Shown here piece after piece: positions 24,201 to 34,259 of a stretch of DNA of 64,000 bases (the stretch's first letter is position 1; each line of letters begins with the position of its first letter). This stretch comes from Spisula solida (taxonomy: Eukaryota; Mollusca; Bivalvia; Venerida; Mactridae): positions 37,055,822 through 37,119,821 of the forward strand of contig OX365955.1 in the NCBI GenBank assembly GCA_947247005.1. Direction: 5' to 3'. The notes beneath the pieces were generated by a model. The model ran no database searches. It saw only the letters and a program-made list of their open reading frames with translations, and had not been told where the DNA came from. The position numbers and the translations under genes were made by a program.

Positions 24201-27200
24201 ATGTTCTGAACATATTTTCATCCCAACACCTTAGCCAGGCACCCGATCGCTACTACTGTAGCACTGGCACTTGACCAGAGAAACAATTGTATAAATTGCT
24301 GTGGCCTATAATCTATATTTATAGATATAGATTATTGATTATAGGCCATGGAAATTTATAGAATTGTTTCTCTGGTCGAGTGCCAGTGTACTGTAGGCAC
24401 ACAATATTTTAGCATAAGCTCTCCAAAATGAAGAAGATAAATTGGTTATGCAATTATCTAACAACATTTGTTTCAGTATGAGATATATTTTATGTAATCA
24501 TCAACATGTAGCTATTATCAGACTTCTGATTTTCACATAATATGTCAATGTTAATTCACTGGACTTGCAGATGATCGTGATAATTTTTGCTTTGACATTA
24601 TAACATTTTCTCTCAGCTAAAAAGTCATGCATGTTTCTGAGAAATTAACGTAATTTTTTATTTCCAATTAGACTGGACCCATAAAACCATACTGGCACAT
24701 TTACCCAATTGCAAATAGTTCTTCTGTCTGTATTGTTTTAAAGATAATAAAAAGCGGATATGATTGACATGATTGTTGGACTATGTTGACGTAAAATATG
24801 TAGTATCTTAAATAATTTTCATAATTTGAAAAAAGCTTATATGCCGAAACGTAATTAAAAGACTGAACTTTATTGTGTTTTGATAATATAAAGGGTCAGG
24901 GCAGCAAGAAAAGTAGGAGACATGCAGCGAGAATAATCTAGGAGTTTCTTTATTCTAGTGGTCACACTTTTGTTTCGTATTTTATGTTCAGAATTCCGAT
25001 TTTATAAGTTTCAATGGAACCGTTTTATACAGAAACTTTTATGGAGCATGCTTATTCATTCCTTCTTAACTCGTGTGATGAACTGGATTCTCTCGAAACT
25101 CTAAAACCTTCACTGTGTATCTGTTCATCATGATAAGTATGCCTTTTAGCAATGCCATTAGTCATTGGTCCAATGTCACTTACAGTTCTTCTGCAATATT
25201 TGTCTTGTTGATGTAATTCGTTCTGTGTTCTATGTGATAAACCTTGGAATCGACTTCTCACAGAGCTGATAGAGAATTTGTTGTAGTACTGTCCATGCCC
25301 ACAGCAGAATATCTCCTTATAGAACATCCGGAATTTTCTACTGAACACCATGTATATGATGAAATTTACTGATGAATTGATAGTCTCCAATAGAAATGTT
25401 CCAGTTGATATGCATATATACAAGTTCCTATACCTTCCCATTGGATTGTATGCATGCCACACATGGGTAGCAAGGCTATTTAAGGCCCCTGGCAGTATAC
25501 ATATTAGAAACACGAAGGATACAATAAGGAGCATTATGGTAATGTGGTGTTGATCAGACATACTACAGTGCTTTCCATTTTTACTGGAAAGTCGCAGTGA
25601 GTCAGGACTTCTCTTACTTGAAGACATAGTTTGACGTTTTTTCCATGTTTTATGCACTGCACAAATCATTAAAATGTTCAAAATAGGAATAATTGCCAAT
25701 GGAGCAAAACGGAACACAATATTGACAAAGGTACCATAGCCTTTGAAGAACTTTGGGTTGTTATTATAAAACTCTGTTGTGTTGGTAGTCACAACCGTTA
25801 GATTTTCGTTCTTATAGTTATACACGGCTTCGTATTTCCATATGAATGGTGTAAACATAACAAGTGTGATAATGTACAGACTTGATATAGCTATCCCCGT
25901 GTTCCTTTTATTACAAATTCTTCGAGCCTTCATTGGAAAGAACACAGCCACAAAACGTTCTGCACATAACAGTACCGTCAAGCATGATGTTATTCGAGCT
26001 GTCACAATACTCCCATATGCCCCAGCATATGGATAAACATGAGCTCTCAGTTCTGCACCTTTCACAGGGTTCAATTTTTGATATACTTTCAAGATTGTAA
26101 ATCCGAAACTATGCAGAAGAAAAAGGGTATCTGAAATGCAGAGTGCCGCCAGTATGCAGTTTGTCTGATTTCTCATCCGTTGGTTAGATAACACAACCAT
26201 ACTTAACATATTACCAATAGATCCGAGTAAACAGAATGATGGTATGAGCACAATGGCCAACACGATCGTAATTTTCTGCATTTGTGCTGTTGTAATATAC
26301 ACGTCAACATCTTCGTATGGAATTGATTCATTCATTGTCACATTTAAAATTCCACGAATTTCAAGCACCGATGAGTTAAAAATATTCATTTCCTCCATTT
26401 CATATTTCGGTTATTTTGCACAATATCACTGGGCCGTATAATGACGTTGTCATGTAGATGTAATTTCTTGGTGCTTTGACTTCACTATATATTGTATTAG
26501 ACCTTCTAGTTCCTCATTGACATGGGGTCTTGTTATCCCTAGTATACATCTTGGTGCCAGTGTGCATCTTTGTCTGAAATAAAACAGGGATTTTATTGAT
26601 AGATGAAAATAGTACTAACAATAAGTTATCATGTACAAAATGGGTATTAGCTATTCAGTATATAGCAGTGCTATTTGATTGTTCCCCTCGAAATGGAAGC
26701 CTGCAGGCTGGTTTGATGACAGGCTATGACATAGCAAAGTTGTATATAATGATACAGTCCAAACTCTGCTACATAGACACACCTCTGGGGGGTATATTAT
26801 TTGGGCCAAGGTCTTTCATTTAACTTGAAGTACCGAAAGGTAGGGGTAGGAAAAAAGGACCGCAAACTCATATCAAATCAAATAAAACATAATTATGTTG
26901 TTTGGGTTTGTACAACAAGAAAAACAAATCCACACTTCCATACCAAAGTAAGATATCACATGAACATATATGAGCCAGTCTCCAGGACAACCTGCTATTT
27001 TGTCTCCAGGAAAACCTGCTATTTTGTCTCCAGGAAAACCTGCTATTTTGACAAAATATTTGATTTTGAGAGTTTTTATTATTTAAAAGAGTAATCTTAA
27101 TAAAGCAAAATGCATAAGAAATTTTGTTAGTATCTTGATTTTTAAGGAAGTTACAGCTGTTTAGTTGAGGCCCTATTCAGACCCTTTTTGCGTGACGTTG

Positions 27201-30200
27201 CAAACGTCATTCAAACGTTATTTTAAGCTAAGATATAGTAATATATGGATAAATAACTTAAAATTGAATCTATAGACATGTCATGTTTTCTTATTTGAAA
27301 GCTTTTTTAAAACCTTGTTACATGCAGTAATTATGTAATGTCAATATAGCAGGTTTTCCTGCAGACTGGCTCATATGTATACAGTCCGTTCATGATGTGA
27401 CAGCAGTGTCTATTTCACGAACAATCAAGACAGGTGATTGATGAAATATATTAATGTATTTGCTCATGTTCGTGCATTAAACTAATGAGTTCAGATAGAT
27501 TTACTGACAGGATTACATGTTTAATATGAAATGCATACCATAGTCATTATTGATAACTCAACACTCAGTAACTCTCACATCAGCTGCCTAGGATTGCACC
27601 CAAACAACGGATCAACACTTGTCCCTGTAAACCATGCGGCAGGCCTAGAAAATAATTGTACATAATTCGTAATGTCAGAGACTATAGAGTGTCTGGTTAT
27701 GTGCTTTCTGTTTTGAATTTGTTATTGTTTTCCTAGTTACATGCGTGACAGGCTCAGAAAATAACAGTACATAATTAGTCATTTGCTATCTTATTTTTGT
27801 ATGGAAGTGTGGATTTGTTATCGTTTTCCTAGTTACATGCGTGACAGGCCCAGGAAATAACAGTACATAATTAGTCATTTGCTATCTTATTTTTGTATGG
27901 AAGTGTGGATTTGTTATTGTTTTCCTAGTACTACATGTGACAGACCCAGAAAATAATTATAACAACTCAGGAAATACGTGGAATGATTGAATGGTATTCT
28001 TGTAGCAGTGTCTCAGTATTCATAGGAACATATTATTAGCCAGTATTTTTTCTGCTTAATTATAATATACATCAAATTGAATGGACTGTGCAGTGGTTTC
28101 GACTTATTCTGCACACCTTGATTTGCTAATGCATACACAATCAATGGCGTTATTATCCATCGGCTCTAGAGTAATTTTGGGCATGTTACTTATTAAAGTC
28201 TCACGATTGCATAAACGACATTGGATAAGTATTTCTACAACATATTTAAATATGGTGTATGAATTCGTCGCATTAGTATTATCTTGCGCTAACTACACAA
28301 TTTCACTTTTCGAGAAAAAGCGCTTCTAAGATTCAGATATCATAATCTCACTCAACATTGGTCGATTTGCAAGAAATAAAAAAGATTATTATTTGTACTA
28401 GAATAAGCTACCTTCACCATGAATGTTAATACCTCATGAGCAACAGTTCACTCTCAAATTGAAAAAGTATTTTAGAGATAGCACATAGAGTGTAACAATA
28501 TTTTGATTTTCTTTAGTATTAAACTGAGCTATCAGGAGATAGCACTTGAAATAAGAACGTTTTAAGCGAAACTGTTTCCTTTATTGTTGATCATTTTCAT
28601 TTCTATTTTGAGCTATCTACAAGGAATGACGTCATTTTAAGAATTTTTGTGTCAAATCACGTGACGTAGAGCTTCTTTTTGATTGGTTGTTTGTTAGGAT
28701 TATAGTGCGCTATTTCACGTAGATAGCTCAAAATAACCCTTACTTTTGAGTGTGAAATGTTGAGTTAGCGCAAGTTGTGACGCGCAAACTTCGTAACGGA
28801 TGCTTCCATTTTGAAAACAATGGGTGCGTTAGATAGCTCAACATATTAGGAATCCAGGGGTGTAATTATCTCGAAAAATGATTTTTTGTAGATAGCTCAA
28901 AATAATCCTAAGCCGACGAATTGCAGACTTCATGAATAAGACGGAACAAATGATACATAAATAATATAAATACACGTTTCTAATGGGTGACAAACTTTCC
29001 TTTTTTGCCACCTTTGTTTGTGTTATAAATCTCATAAATCAGATCTTGTAAACATATTATACAAATCACGAATCCGCATGTGCAGAGTTGGCTGTAAAAC
29101 TTTCGTCTTATGTGTTATGACGATATTTGACCTATTTTAGTGTGTGTATGACTTTTTCAATAGTAAACAATTGCCAATTGATGCTGTTTCTATTCGACCA
29201 GCTTAAGTGAACAGGATCTACACAGATCATTATACCGTGTTTCATAAAATGAACATAAAAATCGGAAGTCCTCATCATGTTAAACGTGAATTCAAACAAT
29301 ATATAAAAGCAAACTGCAAAATTTCGTCTTCTTGTGTTATGACGATATTTGATCTATTTTAGTGTGTGTATGACTTTTTCAATAGTAAACAATTGCCAAT
29401 TGATGCTGTTTCTATTCGACCAGCTTAAGTGAACAGGATCTACACAGATCATTATACCGTGTTTCATAAAATGAACATAAAAATCGGAAGTCCTCATCAT
29501 GTTAAACGTGAATTCAAACAATATATAAAAGCAAACTGGCATTCGTTCTAGTCAGATCTTTATGAGTACGTTGAAGACACCTTCGATAAATTGTCAACTG
29601 ACAACCCAAAGATACTGTGGGACAGCTTCACAAATAAAGTAAATAAACTATGTACAAACATATATTATGTTTGAGTATTATAATTAATAATAATAATAAT
29701 ACTTTTATTACCTCCAATGTTGGAGAGCTCATATAAATGTGCAACAATATACAAGGACATCATCATATGTACTGTAATATACTCTGAAAAAGGAAAACTA
29801 CATGCTTGCATGGGTTTTCGTTTCTGGGATCCCTAGCATGGTTATAGAACACTCAACTATGTCATTATAGATTTATCACCTGCCATGAGACAGTCACTAC
29901 TTAAGCAATACTAGGAATTTCTAGCTTGCTTGTTACCTAGTTTACCAAATTAATATTGTTACTGTTGTATACTATCAAGAACAGGGAAACAAATTTCCAT
30001 AACTAACATGATAATCAGACAATTATTCATACCAAAATAGAGACAATTTAACCCACATGCTGTTATTGAGGCAGATATTGCTTGTAATTATCTGTTCTGA
30101 CGTTGTTTAGATAAATTGTTTGTTTTGTGGCTCATTATCAAGCTGAAGGTTGAACAAAGCAAGTACATATATGGCGTTCACCATTTAGTATCAGGAAGTT

Positions 30201-33200
30201 CTAACTAAGTAGATGTGATATTAACAATGTTCTCCAAGGTTAGATCGGCATTGGTATGCTGAGTAACCGCCCAGTTATAAATAAAACCTAAGAGCATGGT
30301 CTAGACAGGATACAATTAATGTTTCTATTTTCATCATGTTGTGGCTTGTTGTTTCGGCGGTTAGCAGGCTATTTCACTTGTTAACGAAGTATAATAATAG
30401 TGATGCCCCATCCTCCCGTGGAAAAAGTAAGAGCAAGGTTATTGCTTTGCACATGTAAGTCAGTCAACCAAAAATGTGTTCATTTTATAAGTTACAAAAC
30501 CTTATGCAGTGTCTACAGTTCATACAGCTAATAAGTTTATAAACATGTTTTGCACGTTCATGTTTGATTCCCAGTTAAAGTAATGCAATATACTTCAATG
30601 GGCCTACATCGTGATACGGTCACCAAAGTGTGGTTTAGATAGGTTAATGTCTTCCTTAAAATTGTCTGTAGGTTATGTCATTGTCATAATCATATTACTG
30701 AACAATAGAAGGAGAGGCCCTATAGAAATCACACCGTCTTAGCCAATATTTAGAACTTGGGGGTTTACAGTTGTTATTGAGCCTTTAACACTCGTATTTG
30801 TAAACTACCTAAAACACGGAAAGTATACTATTCATTTGTCCGTCCATCTGTCTGTCTGTATGACTGAAAATGATAAAAATACTCACCAATATCTTGTTTT
30901 CTTAATTCCATAATTCATGAACCTGCGTATGTAAGTACCTAGCTATACTCCTAATAGTATATGTTGTGACACCTGAGTGAGTGTTTAATGGCATGTACAT
31001 ACATAAACCTGGCCATAATGTTTATGTTATGTCGTGTAACAGGACAATTGGACATGCATCTTGACCATCTTACAGAAATACGCCAGTTTAAGATGTAAAC
31101 TAAATTAATACAGTCGAGAGGAAATAAAAAAAATATTTAGACCAAAATAGGTAAAAAAACTTCCCTAGGTTATTGTGGCATCCCATTCCTAACAGATAAT
31201 AATACATTGGGCGCCGCAGGGACGGTACTACTCAACAGAAACCGCAGAGCAAGAATGGCACAATAAAGAACAATTTAACGTGATGTTTGTTTATGTTCTT
31301 TAAAACAACTCATAAACTGTTCCAAAATTTTTATATTTATCAAAACAAAATGCAAATACATCTTTAAGGTTTTGAAGATAAAGAAAACAAATTCCGCTTT
31401 TCCGCCTTTTAAGAAATATTTTGGATGGTACAAGTAATCTAGCAATTAATATGTAATGACCTTGTATTACATGTAACGTGAACAGCTTAGAAAATAAAAA
31501 CAAACATCTAAGAAATCATAAAACTATAATTCGCAAAATAATTATGTTGTGTCTAAAATCCATTACCTTGTCAAAATTGCCTTCAGTAATTAGCCGTAAA
31601 TTAATTACATCCAATCTCTAATGCTTTGAAAATAGAAATATTTGTATTGTCACCGTACCTATTTAGATGTCACAAAATATAATTCCACAAGATGTTGTTA
31701 GAATTTAACATTTTCCTTCACAGTATGAAAGCACTATCTAACAAGTTTTTCTCTATATATCCATACAAGTCCACCAGCAGCTGCTATTTGAACGGTAAAT
31801 TAAACAGTTTTTTCCAATAGCTTAGGGCATGTCATTTGGAACCATTAGTGGATATCTCCAACAAGCGATGGATCAGTGTCATTCAGAAATATTCTTGTAA
31901 CTGGTTCATCACAAACTGAACTAATTAAAGTAATGCTACAAGGCATGATTCGCTTGCAGAAAGACCTCTCTGGTGTTTATCTCACTACGATATTGTATCT
32001 ATATTTAACTAGGAGTATCCTGAACTGATCTCAGTTCTATATATATCGTGATGAGATGGTTTACTTTGTGCACAGCCTACATAGTATACTCCCATATTTC
32101 TGTTTATTTATGTTTGATAATCACGAATTTCGTGTGCCTAAGTTAATACTGTTTATATGAACTTGTCCAAATGATACTTGTTGCAGAAATGTTGAAAGGT
32201 CTCTTGATTAACTAGGAAATGTTTCTGGCACTGTGAATATAATTTGAGAACTTGAGCTGTGACGGCGCTGATAATGATAATATGTATTTTATAGTTTGAG
32301 AGTGTTGTGTTATATATAAATCATAATATATAATACCTGTTTATTCTATCAGTTCAGTGTAACGACAGATATATATGTCATGGCAAGATATTGGTAGAAG
32401 TTTGAGCAGAGCTACCAATTGGTGCAGTTATTTTGTGCTTTTCGGTTATGCTGGTTCTGTTGAGTGCAACATTCCCTTTCTATATATATACATTGTTATT
32501 ATCTTTTTGCTTAGTGTAAGTGACTACGTCTGACACAAAGCTAATTATATGTGAGACTGTAGGATCATTAAGTTTTAATCTTGGGGATTACCAGAGTCGT
32601 GTATGGATCATCCTTCCAAAACGGAAGCGCCATATCGTAATTATTTATAGAACGACTCTCGTAAAAAACACACTACAATCTGAAATATTTGGAAGCAGAG
32701 CAAGTTTTCCTTGTTATTGGTTGCACATTCGACTGACGGGATTATTGATTTATTTACTAAGCACTCTTTAAAATTTGATGCTAGTAATCAGTTTTGACAT
32801 ATGGGCCCTGAATTGCAGCCAGTTATGTCAAAACAAAACTTCCGAACAGTTTAATAGTCTGGATTTATTGCTCCTATTTATTGATTTGAAACCACTTGTC
32901 TATGTTATTTGTGGTTGCTTTAGGTTGTGTGATTGGTTTAAACAACATAGTATTTATGAACTATATAACACACATGCATTCATTTTCACTAATCAAGGAA
33001 TAAGTAGAAAGCTAATCTTATTTATAAATTTGTTCCTTATAAATTGCGATGAATACATGTACATGGGGTTGCTTTACTAGTATGTTGTTTAAGTTTCATA
33101 TCTGTTTTCGTAGACTATGATGTTGTTATGATAGCACAGTAACATCATTCAATGAGTACATCCATCTTAATAGCCTGTTGCCGTAGATGCTCAATGTTTC

Positions 33201-33524
33201 GTTTGATGTATTACTTATATTTGAAGAAAAAATATTTCAAACATTTTTATAGATATGAATGACTTGTACATGTACTCTGTAAGTGATTCTGATGTCCCTT
33301 TCCAGTAAAGGTTGTTATTGTATTGATACATTGTATAATATGGAACGTTAGAGAACGTTAATATAAGGGGCCCATGGTTTAGTGACATTGTCCCCGTGAT
33401 TGTTTCTGTAAGATATGTACTATTATTTTTTCTTTTTCAGTGGATGTACATCGTACCATTTGTGATCATGATGTTCATAATGCAGTCCATAGATCCACAG
33501 CAGGGTGGAGGTGGTGGCAGATAA
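12117..33524 (+). CDS. EMC10: EMC10, ER membrane protein complex subunit 10 (5' end missing)
   Basis: Five exons join as 12117-12232, 13156-13248, 15484-15659, 21330-21426 and 33441-33524, with AG/GT borders and phases 1, 0, 0, 2, 0. They give 187 residues and a stop. Diagnostic pieces are VFTKRGTL, NDGIYRIRIP, CAIYESSLSENLEV, then NRSFFSKY followed across a splice by WMYIVPFVIMMFIM and a GGGGGR tail. Vertebrate EMC10 (about 260 aa) has the same order: a TKRG-like strand, GLYRIRIP-like strand, a cysteine loop, SFFAKYWMYIIP and a Gly-rich end. It is known as a lumenal, type I membrane subunit of the EMC, which inserts tail-anchored and multipass proteins into the ER. The signal peptide and EHSF-like strand are absent here; their exon(s) probably lie upstream. 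The introns are filled with repeats, and the last one holds an antisense GPCR gene. Confidence 0.9.
12233..13155. other. EMC10 intron; degraded dispersed repeat
   Basis: From about 12740 to 13080 it holds a copy of a repeat also seen at about 13640-13800 and 14770-14880 (GTTTCAATGAAACTT, GTTGTGCATAT, TGGCCCTTTG). Confidence 0.5.
13156..13248 (+). CDS. EMC10: EMC10 exon b
   Basis: Acceptor TTGCAG and donor GTGAGT; both borders lie between codons. It encodes 31 residues including KNDGIYRIRIPIR, the family's most conserved lumenal strand, and ends in VYVSTFSKA. Confidence 0.9.
13290..13640 (+). repeat. Dispersed repeat with GTGAGCGAC...GGGCCCTCTTGTTT end
   Basis: Its right end (GGTGAGCGAC, then GGGCCCTCTTGTTT) matches the end of the repeat at 23949-24012, pointing to the same family. 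Internal 'GGTCACAAGGTCAA' phrases recur. Confidence 0.55.
13795..14771 (+). repeat. Tandem repeat R2, about 166-bp unit, 4-5 copies
   Basis: Starts TTATGCCCCCCTATCGATAG with TCCGTCCGT repeats, then units beginning TTAACCCAAATTGAC at 13891, 14054, 14227, 14393 and (diverged) 14559. It ends TCCATGGGGGCATAAGCG. Each unit carries GACCTTCACCTTGACCT, three AGGTCA-like half-sites on the minus strand. Confidence 0.8.
15484..15659 (+). CDS. EMC10: EMC10 exon c
   Basis: Acceptor TTTCAG, donor GTATGT at 15660. A competing GT at 15658 would break the frame into the next exon, so the phase fixes the donor. It encodes the two cysteines (CAIYESS and GYCHG) expected in the lumenal domain, and ends at TVTGP. 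Confidence 0.88.
15708..15912 (+). repeat. Dispersed repeat R1, truncated copy
   Basis: ATGCCGCCGTCTTTGATGAG through ACTCAAGAATGC to AGGTCAAAGGTCAAGGTCAC, then broken off. It begins about 48 bp after the exon c donor. It carries DR1 (15879-15891) and TCAAGGTCA (15889-15897) matches. Confidence 0.75.
15964..18702 (+). repeat. 34-bp minisatellite, about 80 copies
   Basis: Unit TCACCTTGGTTAGGTTTACC then TGAGCTATGACGTC (34 bp), head to tail for 2.7 kb in the EMC10 intron between exons c and d. Variants affect a few positions: GAGC/GTGC/GTAC, TTAGG/TGAGG/TAAGG, and GACGTC/GATGTC/GACATC. 34 is not a multiple of 3 and no frame stays open, so it is non-coding. A block of about 20 units is duplicated within it (about 16341-17065 and 18007-18700). 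Confidence 0.97.
18703..19224. other. EMC10 intron, nothing recognised
   Basis: AT-rich intron sequence following the minisatellite. Confidence 0.35.
19225..20110. other. CpG-rich segment in intron
   Basis: CG dinucleotides are dense here (GCGTGCGTACGGGCG, TACGCCGG, GCGATCGC, CGACGCGC), unlike the flanks. It includes a CCAAT box in reverse (ATTGG near 19437) and CCGCCC near 19461. At 19897-19900 a TTAA is followed by GGACGTTTGATG, the left end of the TTAA-target family. It could be a promoter-like island or a young insertion; nothing visible decides. Confidence 0.35.
20854..21070. mobile_element. Hairpin MITE, about 217 bp
   Basis: Arms of about 55 bp, 20854-20907 and 21012-21070, are inverted (GGTCAGGAAGTCAGGACTTC, then CTTAATGC and CCTGG). 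There is no coding content. Confidence 0.6.
21330..21426 (+). CDS. EMC10: EMC10 exon d, with a duplicated splice donor behind it
   Basis: Acceptor TTTGCAG, donor GTAAGT at 21427. It encodes DTQSYIEKIKRDEQEK through SFFSKY, the charged linker before the membrane segment. The exon's last 32 bases plus the donor are repeated 46 bp downstream (21441-21482), giving a second usable GTAAGT at 21473. Confidence 0.9.
21441..21482 (+). repeat. Tandem duplicate of the EMC10 exon d 3' end and donor
   Basis: Copy 1 is 21395-21436 and copy 2 is 21441-21482, about 39 of 42 bases identical, including AAATATGTAAGTATTA. Use of the second donor would retain 46 bp and read into TGA at 21438-21440. Confidence 0.85.
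21483..22419. other. EMC10 intron, nothing recognised
   Basis: AT-rich sequence with no clear repeat, hairpin or coding signal. Confidence 0.35.
22420..24012 (+). repeat. Tandem repeat R3 (about 163-bp unit) split by an insertion
   Basis: Three units of about 163 bp (ATTGGCCCCGCCC-like starts near 22428, 22590 and 22752; AGAGATATATAGAA and CTTCTCTGGAACCAC inside). The repeat then continues after the element at 22933-23948 and ends GTGAGCGATTCAGGG ... GGCCCTCTTGTTTT. Confidence 0.75.
22933..23948. mobile_element. 1016-bp TIR element with TA target
   Basis: Perfect 28-bp inverted ends (CGTGGGACGTTCAAAAATAA, 22933-22960 and 23921-23948), flanked by TA (22931-22932, 23949-23950). A TA target and this kind of end suggest Tc1/mariner. 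No transposase frame is open. It interrupts repeat R3. Confidence 0.85.
24262..24388. mobile_element. 127-bp near-perfect hairpin MITE
   Basis: CACTGGCACTTGACCAGAGA at the left end is mirrored at the right end, and the mirror extends nearly to the centre (GGCCTATAATC / GATTATAGGCC). It is flanked by an exact 8-bp duplication TACTGTAG (24254-24261, 24389-24396), as made by hAT transposases. Confidence 0.85.
24397..25051. other. Intron sequence and GPCR 3' untranslated region
   Basis: No repeat was recognised. On the minus strand an AATAAA (plus-strand TTTATT at 24949-24954) lies about 100 bp past the GPCR stop and may be its polyadenylation signal. Confidence 0.45.
25052..26398 (-). CDS. Class A neuropeptide GPCR, FMRFamide-receptor-like
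   Basis: One intact exon of 448 codons. Seven membrane segments fall near residues 43-70, 78-102, 122-150, 168-187, 222-248, 284-308 and 328-352. Hallmarks: GN (N63) in TM1, SD (D90) in TM2, ERF at 147-149 in place of DRY, P238 in TM5, CILP 300-303 in TM6 and NFIIY 345-349 in place of NPxxY, preceded by ETINSSV. CC at 365-366 may be palmitoylated. N-glycosylation sites are N8, N19, N23, N199 and N206. The TM7 style (NSSVNFIIYMVFSRKFR) resembles protostome FMRFamide and related peptide receptors, coupling to G proteins at the plasma membrane. An in-frame TAA 12 bases before the ATG fixes the start. Odd: no Cys at the TM3 start or in extracellular loop 2, and no Trp in the middle of TM4. The gene is antisense inside the EMC10 intron. 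The ligand cannot be told. Confidence 0.9.
   Translation of the reverse strand: MEEMNIFNSSVLEIRGILNVTMNESIPYEDVDVYITTAQMQKITIVLAIVLIPSFCLLGSIGNMLSMVVLSNQRMRNQTNCILAALCISDTLFLLHSFGFTILKVYQKLNPVKGAELRAHVYPYAGAYGSIVTARITSCLTVLLCAERFVAVFFPMKARRICNKRNTGIAISSLYIITLVMFTPFIWKYEAVYNYKNENLTVVTTNTTEFYNNNPKFFKGYGTFVNIVFRFAPLAIIPILNILMICAVHKTWKKRQTMSSSKRSPDSLRLSSKNGKHCSMSDQHHITIMLLIVSFVFLICILPGALNSLATHVWHAYNPMGRYRNLYICISTGTFLLETINSSVNFIIYMVFSRKFRMFYKEIFCCGHGQYYNKFSISSVRSRFQGLSHRTQNELHQQDKYCRRTVSDIGPMTNGIAKRHTYHDEQIHSEGFRVSRESSSSHELRRNE
26399..26967. other. GPCR upstream region, nothing recognised
   Basis: Would hold the GPCR promoter and 5' leader on the minus strand. No TATA box or CpG enrichment stands out. 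Confidence 0.35.
26968..27376. mobile_element. MITE with ATATGAGCCAGTCT ends (uninterrupted copy)
   Basis: Inverted ends ATATGAGCCAGTCTCCAGGA at the left and the mirrored form at the right (TCCTGCAGACTGGCTCATAT). The left end carries three copies of TCTCCAGGAAAACCTGCTAT. The same element recurs at 56897-61064 with a 3.5 kb insertion, so this copy is its unoccupied form. Confidence 0.8.
27720..27970 (+). repeat. 96-bp tandem repeat, about 2.6 copies
   Basis: Units start GTTATTGTTTTCCTAG at 27721, 27817 and 27913, an exact 96-bp step. The third is truncated. Each contains AACAGTACATAATTAG and GTATGGAAGTGTGG. Confidence 0.8.
28440..28910. repeat. Cluster of AGATAGCTCA motifs and a hairpin
   Basis: A perfect 17-bp inverted pair TATTTTGAGCTATCTAC (28604-28620 with 28719-28735), plus a direct copy at 28888-28904 and weaker copies near 28518 and 28830. 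Probably overlapping MITE remnants. Confidence 0.5.
29096..29540. repeat. Two tandem copies of a 222-bp segment
   Basis: 29096-29317 and 29318-29540 are almost identical (shared TTATGACGATATTTGA, GACCAGCTTAAGTGAACAGG). It is a recent duplication of intron sequence. No coding constraint is evident. Confidence 0.85.
29541..33440. other. Remainder of last EMC10 intron
   Basis: Mostly unique AT-rich sequence with an AAT microsatellite near 29684-29701. No exon, RNA gene or clear TIR element was seen. Short open frames here lack recognisable domains. Confidence 0.4.
33441..33524 (+). CDS. EMC10: EMC10 last exon (membrane anchor and tail)
   Basis: Acceptor TCTTTTTCAG. It encodes WMYIVPFVIMMFIMQS, then a glycine-rich tail and TAA at 33522-33524. 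The single hydrophobic helix and short Gly-rich cytosolic tail are typical of EMC10. A polyadenylation signal AATAAA lies at 33601-33606. Confidence 0.92.
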   Translation, partial: WMYIVPFVIMMFIMQSIDPQQGGGGGR

Positions 33525-34057
33525 CTTGTGTACAAAACATGTGATTTGCTGGAGGAAACATACAAAACGTGATTTGCTTGAAGGATCCAATAATAATAAT
33601 AATAAAAATGAATATTTTATTTAAGGAGGCAGCACATGTGGGTATACACAGTCTTCCCTGTGAGCCTCATACTGTCTTTGCAATTGATTTCTCATTTGTT
33701 AACAGTTTACTGAAGCGAATTGGTGATTTATCTTCTTCCTTATCAGATTTTGTTGAATGACGTTTTGTCTTGAGAATATAGTAGTTTTATAAGAGCTGGA
33801 AATGCTCATGTTGAGGTATGTTTTGTCATCCATTGATTCTGATGAAAACGGAATGACCTTCAGAGGAATGGTATGTTTGTGGTGGTATGTACTTTAAAGT
33901 GTACTTTGCAAGTAAATTGTGTACGAAAGTGGAAGGTATTTACCTTTGGTCTTTGACATGGAATATGGTCGAGACTTCATGCATTTGTTTGATTTCTGAG
34001 GACTGATATAGAACATCAAATGGAGAAACCCAATTTTTTAATGCCCCCACCCCACCC
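33525..34057. other. EMC10 3' untranslated region and spacer
   Basis: AATAAA at 33601-33606 follows an AAT microsatellite, 77 bases past the stop codon. Nothing else was recognised. Confidence 0.5.
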
Positions 34058-34118
34058 AAAGCTGCACCTATTTACTCCCCCCCCCCATTTGGGGGGGGGA
34101 GTAAATAGGTGCAGCTTT
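34058..34118. repeat. Short near-perfect palindrome with C/G runs
   Basis: AAAGCTGCACCTATTTACTC, about ten C, ATTT, nine G, then the mirrored arm. The arms are identical except for the length of the C/G run. Confidence 0.85.
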
Positions 34119-34259
34119 GTATCAGCTCACACGGGAGGTAAGAGGTGTGGTCTAACAAAATAGAAATTATTCCGCGACCACTTAATTATTTTGTTTTATA
34201 TGTTCATTGTTGTCTTTCCTTTGATCTAAAATAACATACATACCACCTAAGGTAGCGTA

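Noticed and set aside
25350..25553. Plus-strand open frames over the GPCR
   Set aside because: They are shadows of the GPCR frame on the other strand, without domains.
28081..28329. 82-codon hydrophobic open frame
   Set aside because: No domain, no splice context, no conservation; probably chance in AT-rich DNA.
32520..33080. Two adjacent open frames (83 and 101 codons) before the last EMC10 exon
   Set aside because: No recognisable domain and biased only by AT-rich composition.
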